Below, piece by piece: positions 1 to 8,706 of a DNA stretch of 35,013 nucleotides (positions are counted from its first letter, which is position 1; each line of letters begins with the position of its first letter). The stretch spans positions 1 through 35,013 of the forward strand of contig NZ_QXJI01000005.1 of the NCBI RefSeq assembly GCF_003586305.1, in the 5' to 3' direction. The position numbers and the translations under genes were made by a program. The DNA is from Cognatilysobacter tabacisoli (lineage in GTDB: Bacteria; Pseudomonadota; Gammaproteobacteria; Xanthomonadales; Xanthomonadaceae). A model generated the notes under the pieces. The model saw only the letters and a list, made by a program, of their open reading frames with translations, was not told the origin of the DNA and ran no database searches.

Positions 1-69
1 CTGCGCTTCGCGATCCGCGAAGGCGGCCGCACCGTCGGCGCCGGCGTCGTGGCCAAGATCATCAAGTAA
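1..69 (+). CDS. tuf: Elongation factor Tu, C-terminal end (partial)
   Basis: Only the last 22 codons and the TAA stop are in the window. They read LRFAIREGGRTVGAGVVAKI followed by IK, the highly conserved end of domain 3 of EF-Tu, the GTPase that delivers aminoacyl-tRNA to the ribosome. The start lies upstream of base 1. A tuf gene directly before rpsJ is the usual order in proteobacterial str/S10 regions, which fits the ribosomal genes that follow. Identity is near certain from this tail; whether it is tufA or tufB cannot be seen. Confidence 0.96.
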   Translation: MRFAIREGGRTVGAGVVAKIIK

Positions 70-80
70 GGGCTCTACCG

Positions 81-107
81 GTCGGGCGCGGACGATCGCG
101 CCCCGAC
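81..107 (+). terminator. Hairpin after tuf, possible terminator
   Basis: GTCGGGCGCG (81-90) pairs with CGCGCCCCGAC (97-107), with one extra C bulged, 11 bases after the tuf stop. The sequence after it (TATTGC) is only slightly T-rich, so termination would be weak or Rho-assisted. Seen directly; the function is inferred. Confidence 0.45.
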
Positions 108-132
108 TATTGCACGCGGCGTCCGGGGACAG

Positions 133-162
133 TTGCACTGGCTCCCCACCTGCCGCTAGAAT
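133..162 (+). promoter_or_regulatory. Candidate sigma-70 promoter of the S10 operon
   Basis: TTGCAC (133-138) and TAGAAT (157-162) are 18 bases apart. The -10 box matches the consensus at five of six positions; the -35 box keeps TTG. Transcription would start near 169 and give a leader of about 330 bases before rpsJ. It is the best promoter-like match I found between tuf and rpsJ. The call rests on hexamer matching only. Confidence 0.5.
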
Positions 163-169
163 GTGCGGC

Positions 170-497
170 TGCCGCGCCCCGAATCGCACGAGACGGGGCG
201 CAACCAGCGAAATGAGGGGCATGACGCTCCTCGTATTCGCCAGACAGGGATATGTCGCGCGGCATCGCTCCGTAGGTTCCGGGCCCCGTCAAACGGGGCG
301 GCCAAGGAATCTGAACGGGGCGCTTCGCGCGTTCTGCTCAGTCTGGGCGGGTCGGGAAACCGGCCTGCCTTGCTTTTTGGCCAGGAAGGCTTCCGGGGCG
401 AGGGTGCAGTCCCGGTGATCGTGTTTCAGGTTTGTTTTCCGGGGCCCGGTACACCCAGAGGCCGGCCCGTCGCTCTTTTAACGAAGGAATCACCGCA
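170..497 (+). promoter_or_regulatory. Structured 5' leader of the S10 operon
   Basis: No gene is visible in this stretch. It can form several hairpins: GCGCCCCG 174-181 with CGGGGCGC 194-201; GAGGGGC 214-220 with GCTCCTC 226-232 (one G-U pair); GCCCCGT 283-289 with ACGGGGC 293-299; and GAACG 313-317 plus CGC 321-323 with GCGCGTTC 327-334. A T-rich run lies at 374-378. In E. coli the S10 leader mediates L4 feedback on transcription and translation. The length and position here suggest a comparable leader, but I cannot identify an L4 site. Confidence 0.4.
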
Positions 498-809
<312 letters not shown>

Positions 810-820
810 GGCCTCCCACC

Positions 821-1477
821 ATGACCGCGAAGAAGTATTCGTTGGGCATCGTCGGTCGCAAGGCCGGCATGAGCCGCGTGTTCCTGGCCGACGGCAAGTC
901 CGTCCCGGTGACCCTCATCGAGGCCACCCCGAACCGCATCACCCAGATCAAGACCCTCGAGTCCGACGGCTACAGCGCCGTGCAGGTCACCGCGGGCGTC
1001 AAGCGTGCGTCGCTGATCAACAAGCCGGAAGCCGGTCACCTCGCCAAGGCGAAGGTCGAAGCCGGTCGCGGCCTGTGGGAGCTGCGCGTGGAGGCCGACC
1101 AGATCGGCGGTTTCGAGATCGGCGGCGAGATCAAGGCCGACGTCTTCGAGGCCGGCCAGCTGGTGGACGTCCAAGGCGTCACCAAGGGCAAGGGCTTCCA
1201 GGGCACGATCAAGCGCTGGAACTTCCGCATGGGCGACGCGACCCACGGTAACTCGCTGTCGCACCGCTCGCCGGGCTCCATCGGCCAGCGCCAGACGCCG
1301 GGCCGCGTGTTCCCGGGCAAGAAGATGTCCGGCCACATGGGCGACGTGCAGCAGACGACGCAGCGCCTGGAAGTGGTCAAGGTCGACGCCGAGCGCGGTC
1401 TGATCGCGATCAAGGGCGCCGTGCCGGGCGCGCCGGGTGGCGACGTGATCGTGCGTCCGTCGAGCAAGGGAGTTTGA
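821..1477 (+). CDS. rplC: 50S ribosomal protein L3
   Basis: L3 is an early-assembly 23S rRNA binding protein whose extended loop reaches the peptidyl transferase centre. The product is 218 residues, a normal length. It begins [21 protein letters not shown] and contains the loop segment [20 protein letters not shown], including the glutamine that is methylated in E. coli L3. ATG 821 is the only good start; its ribosome binding site is weak (GAGG). The TGA stop overlaps a possible ATG of rplD (TGATG), a sign of translational coupling. Confidence 0.98.
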   Translation: MTAKKYSLGIVGRKAGMSRVFLADGKSVPVTLIEATPNRITQIKTLESDGYSAVQVTAGVKRASLINKPEAGHLAKAKVEAGRGLWELRVEADQIGGFEIGGEIKADVFEAGQLVDVQGVTKGKGFQGTIKRWNFRMGDATHGNSLSHRSPGSIGQRQTPGRVFPGKKMSGHMGDVQQTTQRLEVVKVDAERGLIAIKGAVPGAPGGDVIVRPSSKGV

Positions 1478-1479
1478 TG

Positions 1480-2085
1480 ATGGAACTCACCATTACCAAT
1501 AGCAGCAAGACGCTGTCGGTTTCCGACGCGATCTTCGGCCGCGAGTTCAGCGAGGACCTGGTCCACCAGGTGGTCGTTGCCTACCGCAATGCCGGTCGCG
1601 CCGGCACCAAGGCGCAGAAGACCCGTTCGGAAGTCAACGGCACGACCAAGAAGTCGAAGAAGCAGAAGGGCGGCGGTGCGCGTCATGGCGCGCTGACGGC
1701 TCCGATCTTCGTCGGCGGCGGCGTGACCTTCGCGGCCAAGCCGCGCAGCTTCGCGCAGAAGGTCAACCGCAAGATGTACCGCGCCGCGATGGCCGCGATC
1801 CTGTCGGAGCTCAACCGCCAGGGCCGCATCATGGTCGTCGAGTCGTTCGACATCGAGTCGCCGAAGACCAAGGGCCTGATCGAGAAGCTCGCGGGGCTGG
1901 AAGTGGGCAAGCGCCCGCTGATCGTCACCGAGGAAGCCACCGAGAACCTGTTCCTGTCGGCTCGCAACCTGCCGTACGTCCAAGTGCGTGACGTCCAGGG
2001 CCTGGATCCGGTCGCCCTCGTCGGCGCCGACTCGGTCGTGGTCACCACCGACGCGGTCAAGAAGATCGAGGAGTGGCTGGCATGA
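1480..2085 (+). CDS. rplD: 50S ribosomal protein L4
   Basis: L4 binds 23S rRNA, lines the nascent peptide tunnel and in E. coli represses the S10 operon. Three starts lie in frame (TTG 1474, ATG 1477, ATG 1480). I chose 1480 because AGGGAG at 1466-1471 is then eight bases away and the protein starts MELTITNS, giving 201 residues. Core segments such as [18 protein letters not shown] and [13 protein letters not shown] are conserved. The tunnel loop (residues about 55-80) reads [21 protein letters not shown] instead of the common PWRQKGTGRAR form, a trait I associate with Xanthomonadaceae. The stop overlaps rplW by four bases (ATGA). Confidence 0.97.
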   Translation: MELTITNSSKTLSVSDAIFGREFSEDLVHQVVVAYRNAGRAGTKAQKTRSEVNGTTKKSKKQKGGGARHGALTAPIFVGGGVTFAAKPRSFAQKVNRKMYRAAMAAILSELNRQGRIMVVESFDIESPKTKGLIEKLAGLEVGKRPLIVTEEATENLFLSARNLPYVQVRDVQGLDPVALVGADSVVVTTDAVKKIEEWLA

Positions 2086-2378
2086 ACGAGGCCAAGCTCT
2101 ACAGCATCATCCGCGCGCCGCGCGTGTCCGAGAAGACCGCGCGCCTGCAGGAAGTTTCGAACCAATACGTCTTCGAAGTCGCGACGGACGCTACCAAGGC
2201 CGACATCAAGGTCGCCGTGGAGAAGCTGTTCGCCGTCAAGGTCGCGGCGGTCAACGTGGTCAACGTGAAGGGCAAGAACAAGGCCTTCAAGTTCCGCATG
2301 GGCCGACGCGCCGACTGGCGCAAGGCGTACGTGACGCTGGCCGAAGGCCAGTCGATCGACGTGATGGCCACGGCCTGA
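2082..2378 (+). CDS. rplW: 50S ribosomal protein L23
   Basis: L23 sits at the tunnel exit and is the docking site for trigger factor and SRP. The product is 98 residues, normal for the family. It contains [11 protein letters not shown] near the N-terminus, the central [17 protein letters not shown] segment and [13 protein letters not shown] near the end. I chose ATG 2082, which overlaps the rplD stop as ATGA; a GTG at 2073 would add only three residues and is less likely. Coupled translation with rplD is expected. Confidence 0.97.
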   Translation: MNEAKLYSIIRAPRVSEKTARLQEVSNQYVFEVATDATKADIKVAVEKLFAVKVAAVNVVNVKGKNKAFKFRMGRRADWRKAYVTLAEGQSIDVMATA

Positions 2379-2388
2379 GGAAACACGC

Positions 2389-3216
2389 ATGGCATTGATG
2401 ACTTTCAAGCCCACCTCCGCCGGCCGCCGCAGCGCGGTCCGCGTGGTGACGCCGGGCCTGCACAAGGGCGCGCCGCACGCGGCGCTGGTCGAGAAGCAGG
2501 GCAAGACCGGCGGCCGTAACCACCACGGTCGCATCACCACCCGCCACATCGGCGGTGGCCACAAGCAGCACTACCGCATCATCGACTTCAAGCGCGACAA
2601 GGTCGGCATTCCCGCCCGCGTCGAGCGGATCGAGTACGACCCGAACCGCACCGCGCACATCGCGCTGCTGTGCTACGTCGACGGCGAGCGCCGCTACATC
2701 ATCGCGCCGAAGGGCCTGAAGGACGGCGACCAGGTGATCGCCGGCCGTGACGCCCCGATCCGGGTCGGCAACACGCTGCCGCTGACCAACATCCCGGTCG
2801 GCACCACGGTGTGCTGCGTCGAGATGAAGCCGGGCAAGGGCGCCCAGCTGGCCCGCGCGGCCGGCGCCAGCGCCTACCTGGTCGCCCGCGAGCAGGGCTA
2901 CGCCACGCTGCGCCTGCGTTCGGGCGAGATGCGCAAGGTCCCGGTCGAGTGCGGCGCCACCATCGGCGAGGTCGGCAACGACGAGCACAACCTCGAGAAG
3001 CTCGGCAAGGCCGGCGCCAAGCGCTGGCGCGGCATCAAGCCGACCGTCCGCGGCGCGGCGATGAACCCGGTCGACCATCCGCACGGCGGTGGTGAGGCCA
3101 AGGCTGGCCAGGGCAATCCGCACCCGGTCACGCCGTGGGGCGTCCCGACCAAGGGTTACAAGACCCGCAAGAACAAGCGCACGCAGCAGTTCATCGTGCG
3201 CGATCGCAGGAGCTAA
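2389..3216 (+). CDS. rplB: 50S ribosomal protein L2
   Basis: L2 is among the most conserved ribosomal proteins; it is needed for subunit joining and lies close to the peptidyl transferase centre. The 275-residue product has the usual length. It shows [20 protein letters not shown] in the N-terminal half and [18 protein letters not shown] near the C-terminus, the latter carrying the histidine implicated in peptidyl transfer. ATG 2389 follows TGAGGAAACACGC. The gene is 10 bases after rplW and six bases before rpsS. Confidence 0.99.
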   Translation: MALMTFKPTSAGRRSAVRVVTPGLHKGAPHAALVEKQGKTGGRNHHGRITTRHIGGGHKQHYRIIDFKRDKVGIPARVERIEYDPNRTAHIALLCYVDGERRYIIAPKGLKDGDQVIAGRDAPIRVGNTLPLTNIPVGTTVCCVEMKPGKGAQLARAAGASAYLVAREQGYATLRLRSGEMRKVPVECGATIGEVGNDEHNLEKLGKAGAKRWRGIKPTVRGAAMNPVDHPHGGGEAKAGQGNPHPVTPWGVPTKGYKTRKNKRTQQFIVRDRRS

Positions 3217-3222
3217 TCGGCC

Positions 3223-3492
3223 ATGGCACGTTCACTCAAGAAGGGTCCGTTCGTCGACCACCACCTCGTCAAGAAGGTGGAGACGGCGGGCAACAACAAG
3301 AAGCCGATCAAGACCTGGTCGCGTCGTTCGATGGTCCTGCCGGAGATGGTCGGTTTCACGATCGCCATCCACAACGGCAAGAACCACATCCCGGTGCTGG
3401 TCAACGAGAACATGGTTGGCCACAAGCTCGGCGAGTTCGCCCTGACCCGTACCTTCAAGGGTCACGGCGGCGACAAGAAGTCGGGCAAGTAA
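3223..3492 (+). CDS. rpsS: 30S ribosomal protein S19
   Basis: S19 binds 16S rRNA in the head of the small subunit together with S13 and contacts the A-site region. The product is 89 residues, typical for this family. It begins [19 protein letters not shown] and contains [20 protein letters not shown] and the conserved end [15 protein letters not shown]. It follows rplB after six bases, with AGGAG in the last codons of rplB as the likely ribosome binding site. Confidence 0.98.
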   Translation: MARSLKKGPFVDHHLVKKVETAGNNKKPIKTWSRRSMVLPEMVGFTIAIHNGKNHIPVLVNENMVGHKLGEFALTRTFKGHGGDKKSGK

Positions 3493-3502
3493 GGAGATGA
3501 CC

Positions 3503-3838
3503 ATGGAAGCGAAAGCCATCCTGCGCACCGCGCGCATCTCCCCGCAGAAGGCCCGCCTGGTCGCCGACCAGGTGCGCGGTCTGTCCGCGGAGCGCGCCGT
3601 CAACCTGCTGAAGTTCTCCGACAAGAAGGCTGCCGCCATGATCCGCAAGGTCGTGGAATCCGCCATCGCGAACGCCGAGAACAACCAGGGCGCCGACGTC
3701 GACGAGCTCCGCGTCAAGACCATCATGGTGGACGAGGGTCCCGCACTGAAGCGCTTCATGGCGCGTGCGAAGGGCCGCGGCACCCGCATCCTCAAGCGCA
3801 CCAGCCACATCACTGTGGTCGTGGGCGCGGGCAAGTAA
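3503..3838 (+). CDS. rplV: 50S ribosomal protein L22
   Basis: L22 spans the large subunit, and its beta-hairpin lines the peptide tunnel opposite L4. The product is 111 residues, [20 protein letters not shown] at the start and a hairpin region ending in [20 protein letters not shown]. Two in-frame ATG codons exist. I chose 3503 because AAGGAG at 3491-3496 sits six bases before it; the ATG at 3497 would abut that site. The gene lies 10 bases after rpsS and 14 before rpsC. Confidence 0.97.
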   Translation: MEAKAILRTARISPQKARLVADQVRGLSAERAVNLLKFSDKKAAAMIRKVVESAIANAENNQGADVDELRVKTIMVDEGPALKRFMARAKGRGTRILKRTSHITVVVGAGK

Positions 3839-3852
3839 GGCGGAGTCAGACA

Positions 3853-4596
3853 ATGGGTCATAAAGTTCATCCGACTGGCATCCGCCTTGGCATCTCCAAG
3901 GACTGGAACTCCAAGTGGTTTGCCGGCAAGAAGCAGTACGCCCAGTACCTCGCGGCCGACCTCAAGGTCCGCGAGATGCTGCGCAAGAAGCTCGCGCAGG
4001 CCGGTATCTCGAAGATCTTCATCGAGCGCCCGGCCAACAACGCCCGCGTGACGATCCACACCGCCCGCCCGGGCGTGGTGATCGGCAAGCGCGGCGAGGA
4101 CATCGAGAAGCTGCGCAAGGAAGTCAGTGCGGTGATGGGCGTCCCGGCGCACATCAACGTCACCGAGGTCCGCAAGCCGGAGCTCGACGCGCAGCTGGTG
4201 TCGGAGTCGATAGCGCAGCAGCTCGAGCGCCGCATCATGTTCCGCCGCGCGATGAAGCGCGCGGTCGGCAACGCGATGCGCCTCGGCGCCCTGGGCATCA
4301 AGGTCAACGTGGCCGGTCGCCTCAATGGCGCCGAGATCGCGCGTTCGGAGTGGTACCGCGAGGGCCGCGTGCCCCTGCACACCCTCCGCGCCGACATCGA
4401 CTACGGCTTCGCCGAGGCGAAGACGACCTACGGCATCATCGGCATCAAGGTGTGGGTCTACAAGGGTGAGGTCTTCGACTTCAGCCAGGTCGGCCAGGAG
4501 AAGCAGGACGACACGCCGCGCAGCGATCGTGGAGATCGCGGTGATCGCGCCGACCGTCCGCGTGGTCCGCGCCGTGAGCGCGAGGCGAGGGATTAA
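3853..4596 (+). CDS. rpsC: 30S ribosomal protein S3
   Basis: S3 forms the mRNA entry site with S4 and S5 and has helicase-assisting function. The product is 247 residues. It starts [20 protein letters not shown], has the KH-domain segment [20 protein letters not shown] and the C-terminal domain motif [20 protein letters not shown]. After about residue 215 there is a low-complexity charged tail with repeated [10 protein letters not shown] and RPRGPRR elements, probably disordered. Only two bases separate it from rplP. Confidence 0.98.
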   Translation: MGHKVHPTGIRLGISKDWNSKWFAGKKQYAQYLAADLKVREMLRKKLAQAGISKIFIERPANNARVTIHTARPGVVIGKRGEDIEKLRKEVSAVMGVPAHINVTEVRKPELDAQLVSESIAQQLERRIMFRRAMKRAVGNAMRLGALGIKVNVAGRLNGAEIARSEWYREGRVPLHTLRADIDYGFAEAKTTYGIIGIKVWVYKGEVFDFSQVGQEKQDDTPRSDRGDRGDRADRPRGPRREREARD

Positions 4597-4598
4597 CC

Positions 4599-5012
4599 AT
4601 GTTGCAACCCAAGCGAACCAAGTACCGCAAGGTACACAAGGGCCGTAACGAGGGCCTGAGCTGGAACGGCAATGCCGTCAGCTTCGGCGAGTACGGTTTG
4701 AAGGCGACGGCGCACGGTCAGCTGACCGCGCGCCAGATCGAGGCCGCGCGTCGTTCCATCAGCCGCTACGTCAAGCGCGGCGGCAAGATGTGGATCCGCG
4801 TGTTCCCCGACAAGCCGATCACCAAGAAGCCGATCGAAGTCCGCATGGGCTCCGGTAAGGGCAATGTCGAGTACTGGGTCGCGCAGATCCAGCCCGGCCG
4901 CATGATCTATGAGATCGAAGGCGTCAGCGAAGACGTTGCGCGCGAGGCATTCCGCCTGGCCGCCGCCAAGCTGTCGGTGACCACCACTTTCGTGACCCGG
5001 ACGGTGCGCTAA
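4599..5012 (+). CDS. rplP: 50S ribosomal protein L16
   Basis: L16 organises the A-site side of the large subunit and is needed for late assembly. The product is 137 residues, [20 protein letters not shown] at the start, with [19 protein letters not shown] and the segment [19 protein letters not shown]. In E. coli an arginine in the PVRMGKGKGN-like loop is hydroxylated; here the same loop reads [10 protein letters not shown]. The TAA stop overlaps the rpmC start by one base (TAATG). Confidence 0.98.
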   Translation: MLQPKRTKYRKVHKGRNEGLSWNGNAVSFGEYGLKATAHGQLTARQIEAARRSISRYVKRGGKMWIRVFPDKPITKKPIEVRMGSGKGNVEYWVAQIQPGRMIYEIEGVSEDVAREAFRLAAAKLSVTTTFVTRTVR

Positions 5013-5197
5013 TGGAACTCAAGCAACTGCGCGCGAAGTCGGCGGACGAGCTGAAGGCCCATCTGGTCGAGCTGCACAAGGAGGGCTTCGCCCTTCGCAT
5101 GCAGAAGGCCACCGGCCAGCTCGCCAAGACCCACGAGGCCCGCCGCGTGCGCCGCGAGATCGCTCGCGTCAACACGCTGCTGGGCCAGAAGAAGTAA
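5012..5197 (+). CDS. rpmC: 50S ribosomal protein L29
   Basis: L29 is a small two-helix protein beside L23 at the tunnel exit. The product is 61 residues, [20 protein letters not shown] at the start and the usual [20 protein letters not shown] at the end. The start ATG at 5012 shares one base with the rplP stop, so translation is probably coupled. It lies nine bases before rpsQ. Confidence 0.97.
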   Translation: MELKQLRAKSADELKAHLVELHKEGFALRMQKATGQLAKTHEARRVRREIARVNTLLGQKK

Positions 5198-5206
5198 GGA
5201 CCCGCC

Positions 5207-5476
5207 ATGACCGACAACAACACAGAGAAGGCGCTGCGCACGGTTGAAGGCCGGGTTGTCAGCAACAAGATGGACAAGACCGTCACCGTGCTCGTCGAGC
5301 GCCAGGTCAAGCACGCGCTGTACGGCAAGTACATCCGTCGCTCGACCAAGCTCCACGCCCACGACGCCGACAACGCCTGCAAGGAAGGCGACGTCGTGCG
5401 GGTGAAGGAGATTGCCCCCATGTCCAAGACCAAGAACTGGAGCGTGGTTGAAATCGTCAGCCGCGCGGCCGAATAA
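5207..5476 (+). CDS. rpsQ: 30S ribosomal protein S17
   Basis: S17 is an OB-fold primary binder of 16S rRNA. The product is 89 residues. It has the conserved [20 protein letters not shown] segment, the [15 protein letters not shown] loop and ends with [22 protein letters not shown] 5207 is preceded by AAGGACCCGCC. The spacing to rplN is 16 bases, so there is no gap at the classical S10/spc operon boundary. Confidence 0.98.
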   Translation: MTDNNTEKALRTVEGRVVSNKMDKTVTVLVERQVKHALYGKYIRRSTKLHAHDADNACKEGDVVRVKEIAPMSKTKNWSVVEIVSRAAE

Positions 5477-5492
5477 CTGAGGAGGCTGAACC

Positions 5493-5861
5493 ATGATCCA
5501 GATGCAAAGCTACCTCGGCGTGGCCGACAACTCCGGGGCGAAGGAAGTAATGTGCATCAAGGTGCTCGGCGGCTCCAAGCGCCGCTACGCAGGCATCGGT
5601 GACATCATCAAGGTGACCGTCAAGGACGCCATTCCGCGCGGCAAGGTCAAGAAGGGCGACGTCTACGACGCCGTCGTGGTACGTACCCGCAAGGGTGTGC
5701 GTCGTCCGGACGGGTCGCTGATCCGCTTCGACGGCAACGCTGCCGTGCTTCTGAACAACAAGCAGGAACCGATCGGTACCCGCATCTTCGGGCCTGTGAC
5801 CCGCGAACTGCGTACCGAGAAGTTCATGAAGATCGTCTCGCTCGCTCCTGAAGTGCTCTGA
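5493..5861 (+). CDS. rplN: 50S ribosomal protein L14
   Basis: L14 lies on the large-subunit interface and forms bridges to the small subunit. The product is 122 residues, the standard length. It starts [20 protein letters not shown] and contains [20 protein letters not shown] and [21 protein letters not shown] strong ribosome binding site AGGAGG precedes ATG 5493. In E. coli this is the first gene of the spc operon; here it simply continues the S10 operon after a short gap. Confidence 0.99.
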   Translation: MIQMQSYLGVADNSGAKEVMCIKVLGGSKRRYAGIGDIIKVTVKDAIPRGKVKKGDVYDAVVVRTRKGVRRPDGSLIRFDGNAAVLLNNKQEPIGTRIFGPVTRELRTEKFMKIVSLAPEVL

Positions 5862-5875
5862 GCGGAGGAATTGAA

Positions 5876-6190
5876 ATGAACCGTATCCGCAAGGGCGATC
5901 AGGTGATCGTCACCGCCGGCAAGGACAAGGGCAAGAAGGGTGAGGTTGTGCGCGTGGCTGGCGACAAGGTCGTCATCGCGAACATCAACATCATCAAGCG
6001 CCACACCAAGCCGAATCCGCAGGCTGGCCAGCCGGGCGGCGTGATCGAGCGCGAAGCGCCGATCCACATTTCCAACGTGATGCTGTTCAACCCGGCCTCC
6101 GGCAAGGGTGAGCGCGTCGGTTTCAAGGTGCTGGAGGATGGACGCAAACTGCGTGTGTTCCGCTCCAGCGGTGAGGCGGTTGACGCCTGA
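5876..6190 (+). CDS. rplX: 50S ribosomal protein L24
   Basis: L24 is an assembly initiator of the large subunit with a KOW fold. The product is 104 residues. It begins [20 protein letters not shown] (the KOW motif), followed by [20 protein letters not shown] and [20 protein letters not shown] 5876 follows GGAGGAATTGAA. Gene spacing is 14 bases from rplN and 11 to rplE. Confidence 0.98.
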   Translation: MNRIRKGDQVIVTAGKDKGKKGEVVRVAGDKVVIANINIIKRHTKPNPQAGQPGGVIEREAPIHISNVMLFNPASGKGERVGFKVLEDGRKLRVFRSSGEAVDA

Positions 6191-6201
6191 GGAATGCAGA
6201 A

Positions 6202-6744
6202 ATGACCACCCGTCTCGAAAAGTTCTACAAGGACGAAGTCGTCCCGGCCCTGACCAAGAAGTTCGGCTACTCGAACCCGATGGAAGTGCCGCGCCTGGTA
6301 AAGATCACGCTCAACATGGGTGTGGGCGAAGCCGCCACGAACAAGAAGATCCTGGAAAATGCCGTCGCCGACATGACCAAGATCGCCGGCCAGAAGCCGA
6401 TCGTGACCAAGTCCCGCGTGTCGGTGGCTTCGTTCAAGATTCGCGACGGCTGGCCGATCGGCGCCAAGGTCACGCTGCGCCGCGCGAAGATGTTCGAGTT
6501 TCTCGATCGCCTGGTGAACATCTCGCTGCCGCGCGTGCGTGACTTCCGCGGCGTGTCGGGTCGTTCGTTTGACGGCCGCGGCAACTACAACATGGGCGTC
6601 AAGGAACAGATCATCTTCCCGGAGATCGATTTCGACCAGGTCGACGCCCTGCGCGGCATGGACATCGCGATCACCACGACCGCGAAGACCGATGCCGAGG
6701 CCAAGGCGCTGCTCGAGGCCTTCCGTTTCCCGTTCCGCAACTGA
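6202..6744 (+). CDS. rplE: 50S ribosomal protein L5
   Basis: L5 binds 5S rRNA with L18 in the central protuberance and contacts P-site tRNA. The product is 180 residues, normal length. It carries the conserved [12 protein letters not shown] near residue 37, [19 protein letters not shown] and the C-terminal [23 protein letters not shown] 6202 is preceded by a GAGGAATGCAG-like ribosome binding site. It lies 17 bases before rpsN. Confidence 0.98.
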   Translation: MTTRLEKFYKDEVVPALTKKFGYSNPMEVPRLVKITLNMGVGEAATNKKILENAVADMTKIAGQKPIVTKSRVSVASFKIRDGWPIGAKVTLRRAKMFEFLDRLVNISLPRVRDFRGVSGRSFDGRGNYNMGVKEQIIFPEIDFDQVDALRGMDIAITTTAKTDAEAKALLEAFRFPFRN

Positions 6745-6761
6745 TCCAGGACTGACACACC

Positions 6762-7067
6762 ATGGCTAAGACCTCGATGGTCAACCGCGAGATCAAGCGG
6801 GCCAAATTGGCGAAGCAGCACGGCGCCAAGCGCGACGCGCTGAAGAAGATCATCTCCAGTGCGACCGCGTCGTACGAAGAGAAGAGCGAGGCGGTGACCA
6901 AGCTGCAGAAGCTGCCCCGCGACTCGTCGCCGAGCCGCCAGCGCAACCGTTGCGAGCTCTCGGGCCGTCCGCGTGGCGTGTACCGCAAGTTTGGCCTCGG
7001 CCGTAACATGCTGCGCAAGGCCACCATGAACGGCGACGTTCCCGGCCTGCGCAAGGCCAGCTGGTAA
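6762..7067 (+). CDS. rpsN: 30S ribosomal protein S14 (zinc-free long form)
   Basis: S14 is a head protein of the small subunit. The product is 101 residues and is of the long type without zinc-binding CxxC pairs: the only cysteine is in [18 protein letters not shown]. It starts [20 protein letters not shown] and ends [10 protein letters not shown] 155-base spacer with two strong hairpins separates it from rpsH, which is unusual for this junction. Confidence 0.98.
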   Translation: MAKTSMVNREIKRAKLAKQHGAKRDALKKIISSATASYEEKSEAVTKLQKLPRDSSPSRQRNRCELSGRPRGVYRKFGLGRNMLRKATMNGDVPGLRKASW

Positions 7068-7074
7068 ACCGGCC

Positions 7075-7139
7075 GCCCGCGAGTCTGCTAGACTTGCGGG
7101 CTGGCTACGCTCCAGACGCCCCGGTCACGTGCCGGGGCG
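7075..7139 (+). promoter_or_regulatory. Two tandem hairpins between rpsN and rpsH
   Basis: Hairpin one: GCCCGCGAGTCT (7075-7086), loop GCT, AGACTTGCGGGC (7090-7101), 12 pairs with one G-U. Hairpin two: CGCCCCGG (7117-7124), seven-base loop TCACGTG, CCGGGGCG (7132-7139). Neither is followed by a T tract, so simple intrinsic termination is unlikely. Roles as RNA processing, stability or ribosomal protein feedback sites are inference. The remaining spacer to rpsH shows only the ribosome binding site AGGAA before ATG 7223. Confidence 0.6.
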
Positions 7140-7222
7140 GCGCGCTTCGCGGACCACCGCTCGGCGCTTACAACTGAATCTGCAATCCCGCGGATATCGG
7201 TGCTACTCATAGGAACTACTCA

Positions 7223-7621
7223 ATGAGCATGACTGATCCCATCGCCGACATGCTGGTTCGCATCAAGAATGCGGCCGCAGTGGGCAAGAAGACGGTGAAG
7301 ATGCCGTCCTCCAAGGTCAAGGTTGCCCTGGCCGGCGTGCTGAAGGACGAGGGCTACATCCTCGACTCGCGCGTCACCGACCTGGGCGGCGGCAAGTCCG
7401 AACTCGAAATCTCGCTGAAGTATTTCGAGGGCAAGCCGGTGATCGAGCGCCTGCAGCGCTATTCGCGCTCGGGCCTGCGCCAGTACCGCGGCAAGGACGA
7501 CCTGCCGAAGGTGCTCGGCGGCCTCGGCGTCGCCATCATTTCCACCTCCAAGGGCATCATGACCGATGCGCAGGCGCGCCAGCAGGGCGTCGGCGGTGAA
7601 GTCCTGTGCTTCGTGGCCTAA
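7223..7621 (+). CDS. rpsH: 30S ribosomal protein S8
   Basis: S8 binds the central domain of 16S rRNA and in E. coli is the translational repressor of the spc operon. The product is 132 residues. It begins [18 protein letters not shown], has [19 protein letters not shown] and the C-terminal core [20 protein letters not shown] followed by GGEVLCFVA. The first of two ATGs was chosen because MSMTDP is the usual N-terminus in gammaproteobacteria. Confidence 0.98.
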   Translation: MSMTDPIADMLVRIKNAAAVGKKTVKMPSSKVKVALAGVLKDEGYILDSRVTDLGGGKSELEISLKYFEGKPVIERLQRYSRSGLRQYRGKDDLPKVLGGLGVAIISTSKGIMTDAQARQQGVGGEVLCFVA

Positions 7622-7635
7622 GGGAGTAACGAGAC

Positions 7636-8163
7636 ATGTCCCGAGTTGCCAAGAAGCCGGTCGCCCTCCCGAAGGGCGTCGAGCTCAACATCCAGCCCGA
7701 CAGCGTCAGTGCCAAGGGTCCGAAGGGCACGCTGAGCGTGCCGAAGCCGGCGGCGATCGACCTCAAGGTCGAGGACGGCCAGGCCACCTTCACCACCGGT
7801 GATGCGGCGCTGATTCCGCTGACCGGCACCCTCCGCGCGATCCTGGCCAACATGGTCAAGGGCGTGTCGGATGGCTTCGAGCGCAAGCTCGAGCTGGTCG
7901 GCGTCGGCTACCGTGCCGCCATGCAGGGCAAGGACCTCAGCCTGTCGCTGGGTTTCTCGCACCCGGTCGTGTTCAACACGCCCGAGGGCATCACCATCGC
8001 CACGCCGACCCAGACCGAGATCCTTGTCTCGGGCGCGGACAAGCAGCGCGTCGGTGAGGTTGCCGCCAAGATCCGTGGCTTCCGTCCGCCGGAGCCCTAC
8101 AAGGGCAAGGGTGTGAAGTACGCCGGTGAAGTCATCATTCGCAAGGAAGCCAAGAAGGCCTAA
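7636..8163 (+). CDS. rplF: 50S ribosomal protein L6
   Basis: L6 sits near the factor-binding stalk base of the large subunit. The product is 175 residues. It starts [20 protein letters not shown] and has [20 protein letters not shown] and the C-terminal signature [19 protein letters not shown]. The duplicated fold halves are visible as two GPKG/GFSH-type repeats. ATG 7636 follows GGGAGTAACGAGAC. It lies 14 bases after rpsH and 30 before rplR. Confidence 0.98.
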   Translation: MSRVAKKPVALPKGVELNIQPDSVSAKGPKGTLSVPKPAAIDLKVEDGQATFTTGDAALIPLTGTLRAILANMVKGVSDGFERKLELVGVGYRAAMQGKDLSLSLGFSHPVVFNTPEGITIATPTQTEILVSGADKQRVGEVAAKIRGFRPPEPYKGKGVKYAGEVIIRKEAKKA

Positions 8164-8193
8164 GGGTCTATCCGCTTCCTGAAGGACACAGCC

Positions 8194-8547
8194 ATGAACA
8201 AGAACATTGCCCGCCTGCGCCGCGCCAAGTCGACCCGTGCGCACATCCGCGAACTCGGCGTGCCGCGCCTGACGGTGCTGCGCACCGGCCAGCACCTGTA
8301 CGCCCAGGTCTTCACCTCCGACGGTTCCAAGGTCCTGGCTTCGGCCTCGACCGTGCAGGCCGACGTCAAGGACGGCCTGAAGAACGGCAAGAACGCCGAT
8401 GCCGCCGCCAAGGTGGGCCGCATGGTCGCCGAGCGCGCCAAGGCCGCTGGCGTCGAGAAGGTCGCGTTCGACCGCTCGGGCTACCGCTACCACGGTCGCA
8501 TCAAGGCCTTGGCCGATGCGGCCCGCGAAGGCGGTCTGCAGTTCTGA
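8194..8547 (+). CDS. rplR: 50S ribosomal protein L18
   Basis: L18 brings 5S rRNA into the large subunit together with L5. The product is 117 residues, starting [20 protein letters not shown] with a basic N-terminal arm. It has [20 protein letters not shown] and ends [20 protein letters not shown] followed by AREGGLQF, as in the family. GAAGGACAC precedes ATG 8194. A 159-base hairpin-rich spacer separates it from rpsE. Confidence 0.98.
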   Translation: MNKNIARLRRAKSTRAHIRELGVPRLTVLRTGQHLYAQVFTSDGSKVLASASTVQADVKDGLKNGKNADAAAKVGRMVAERAKAAGVEKVAFDRSGYRYHGRIKALADAAREGGLQF

Positions 8548-8554
8548 TGCTTGA

Positions 8555-8677
8555 AGGCGCGGGGCTTCGGCCCCACGCCTGTTCGATCCGCCGGCACGGA
8601 AGGTGCCGGGCGCCCGCGCGGATTGCCGTGCGGGCGAAGCGCCCGATCCACACCACAACGATAAGCGGCGACGCCGC
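8555..8677 (+). promoter_or_regulatory. Four hairpins between rplR and rpsE
   Basis: In order: AGGCGCGGGGC (8555-8565), UUCG tetraloop, GCCCCACGCCT (8570-8580), ten pairs with one C-A mismatch; CCGGCAC (8591-8597) with GTGCCGG (8603-8609); CGCCCGCGCGG (8611-8621), loop ATTG, CCGTGCGGGCG (8626-8636), 11 pairs with one G-U; GCGGC (8665-8669) with GCCGC (8673-8677). None has a following T tract. Function unknown; an attenuation, processing or protein-binding region in the polycistronic mRNA is inferred. Confidence 0.6.
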
Positions 8678-8706
8678 AAATCCCTTCAATACATAGAGAT
8701 ACGGAA

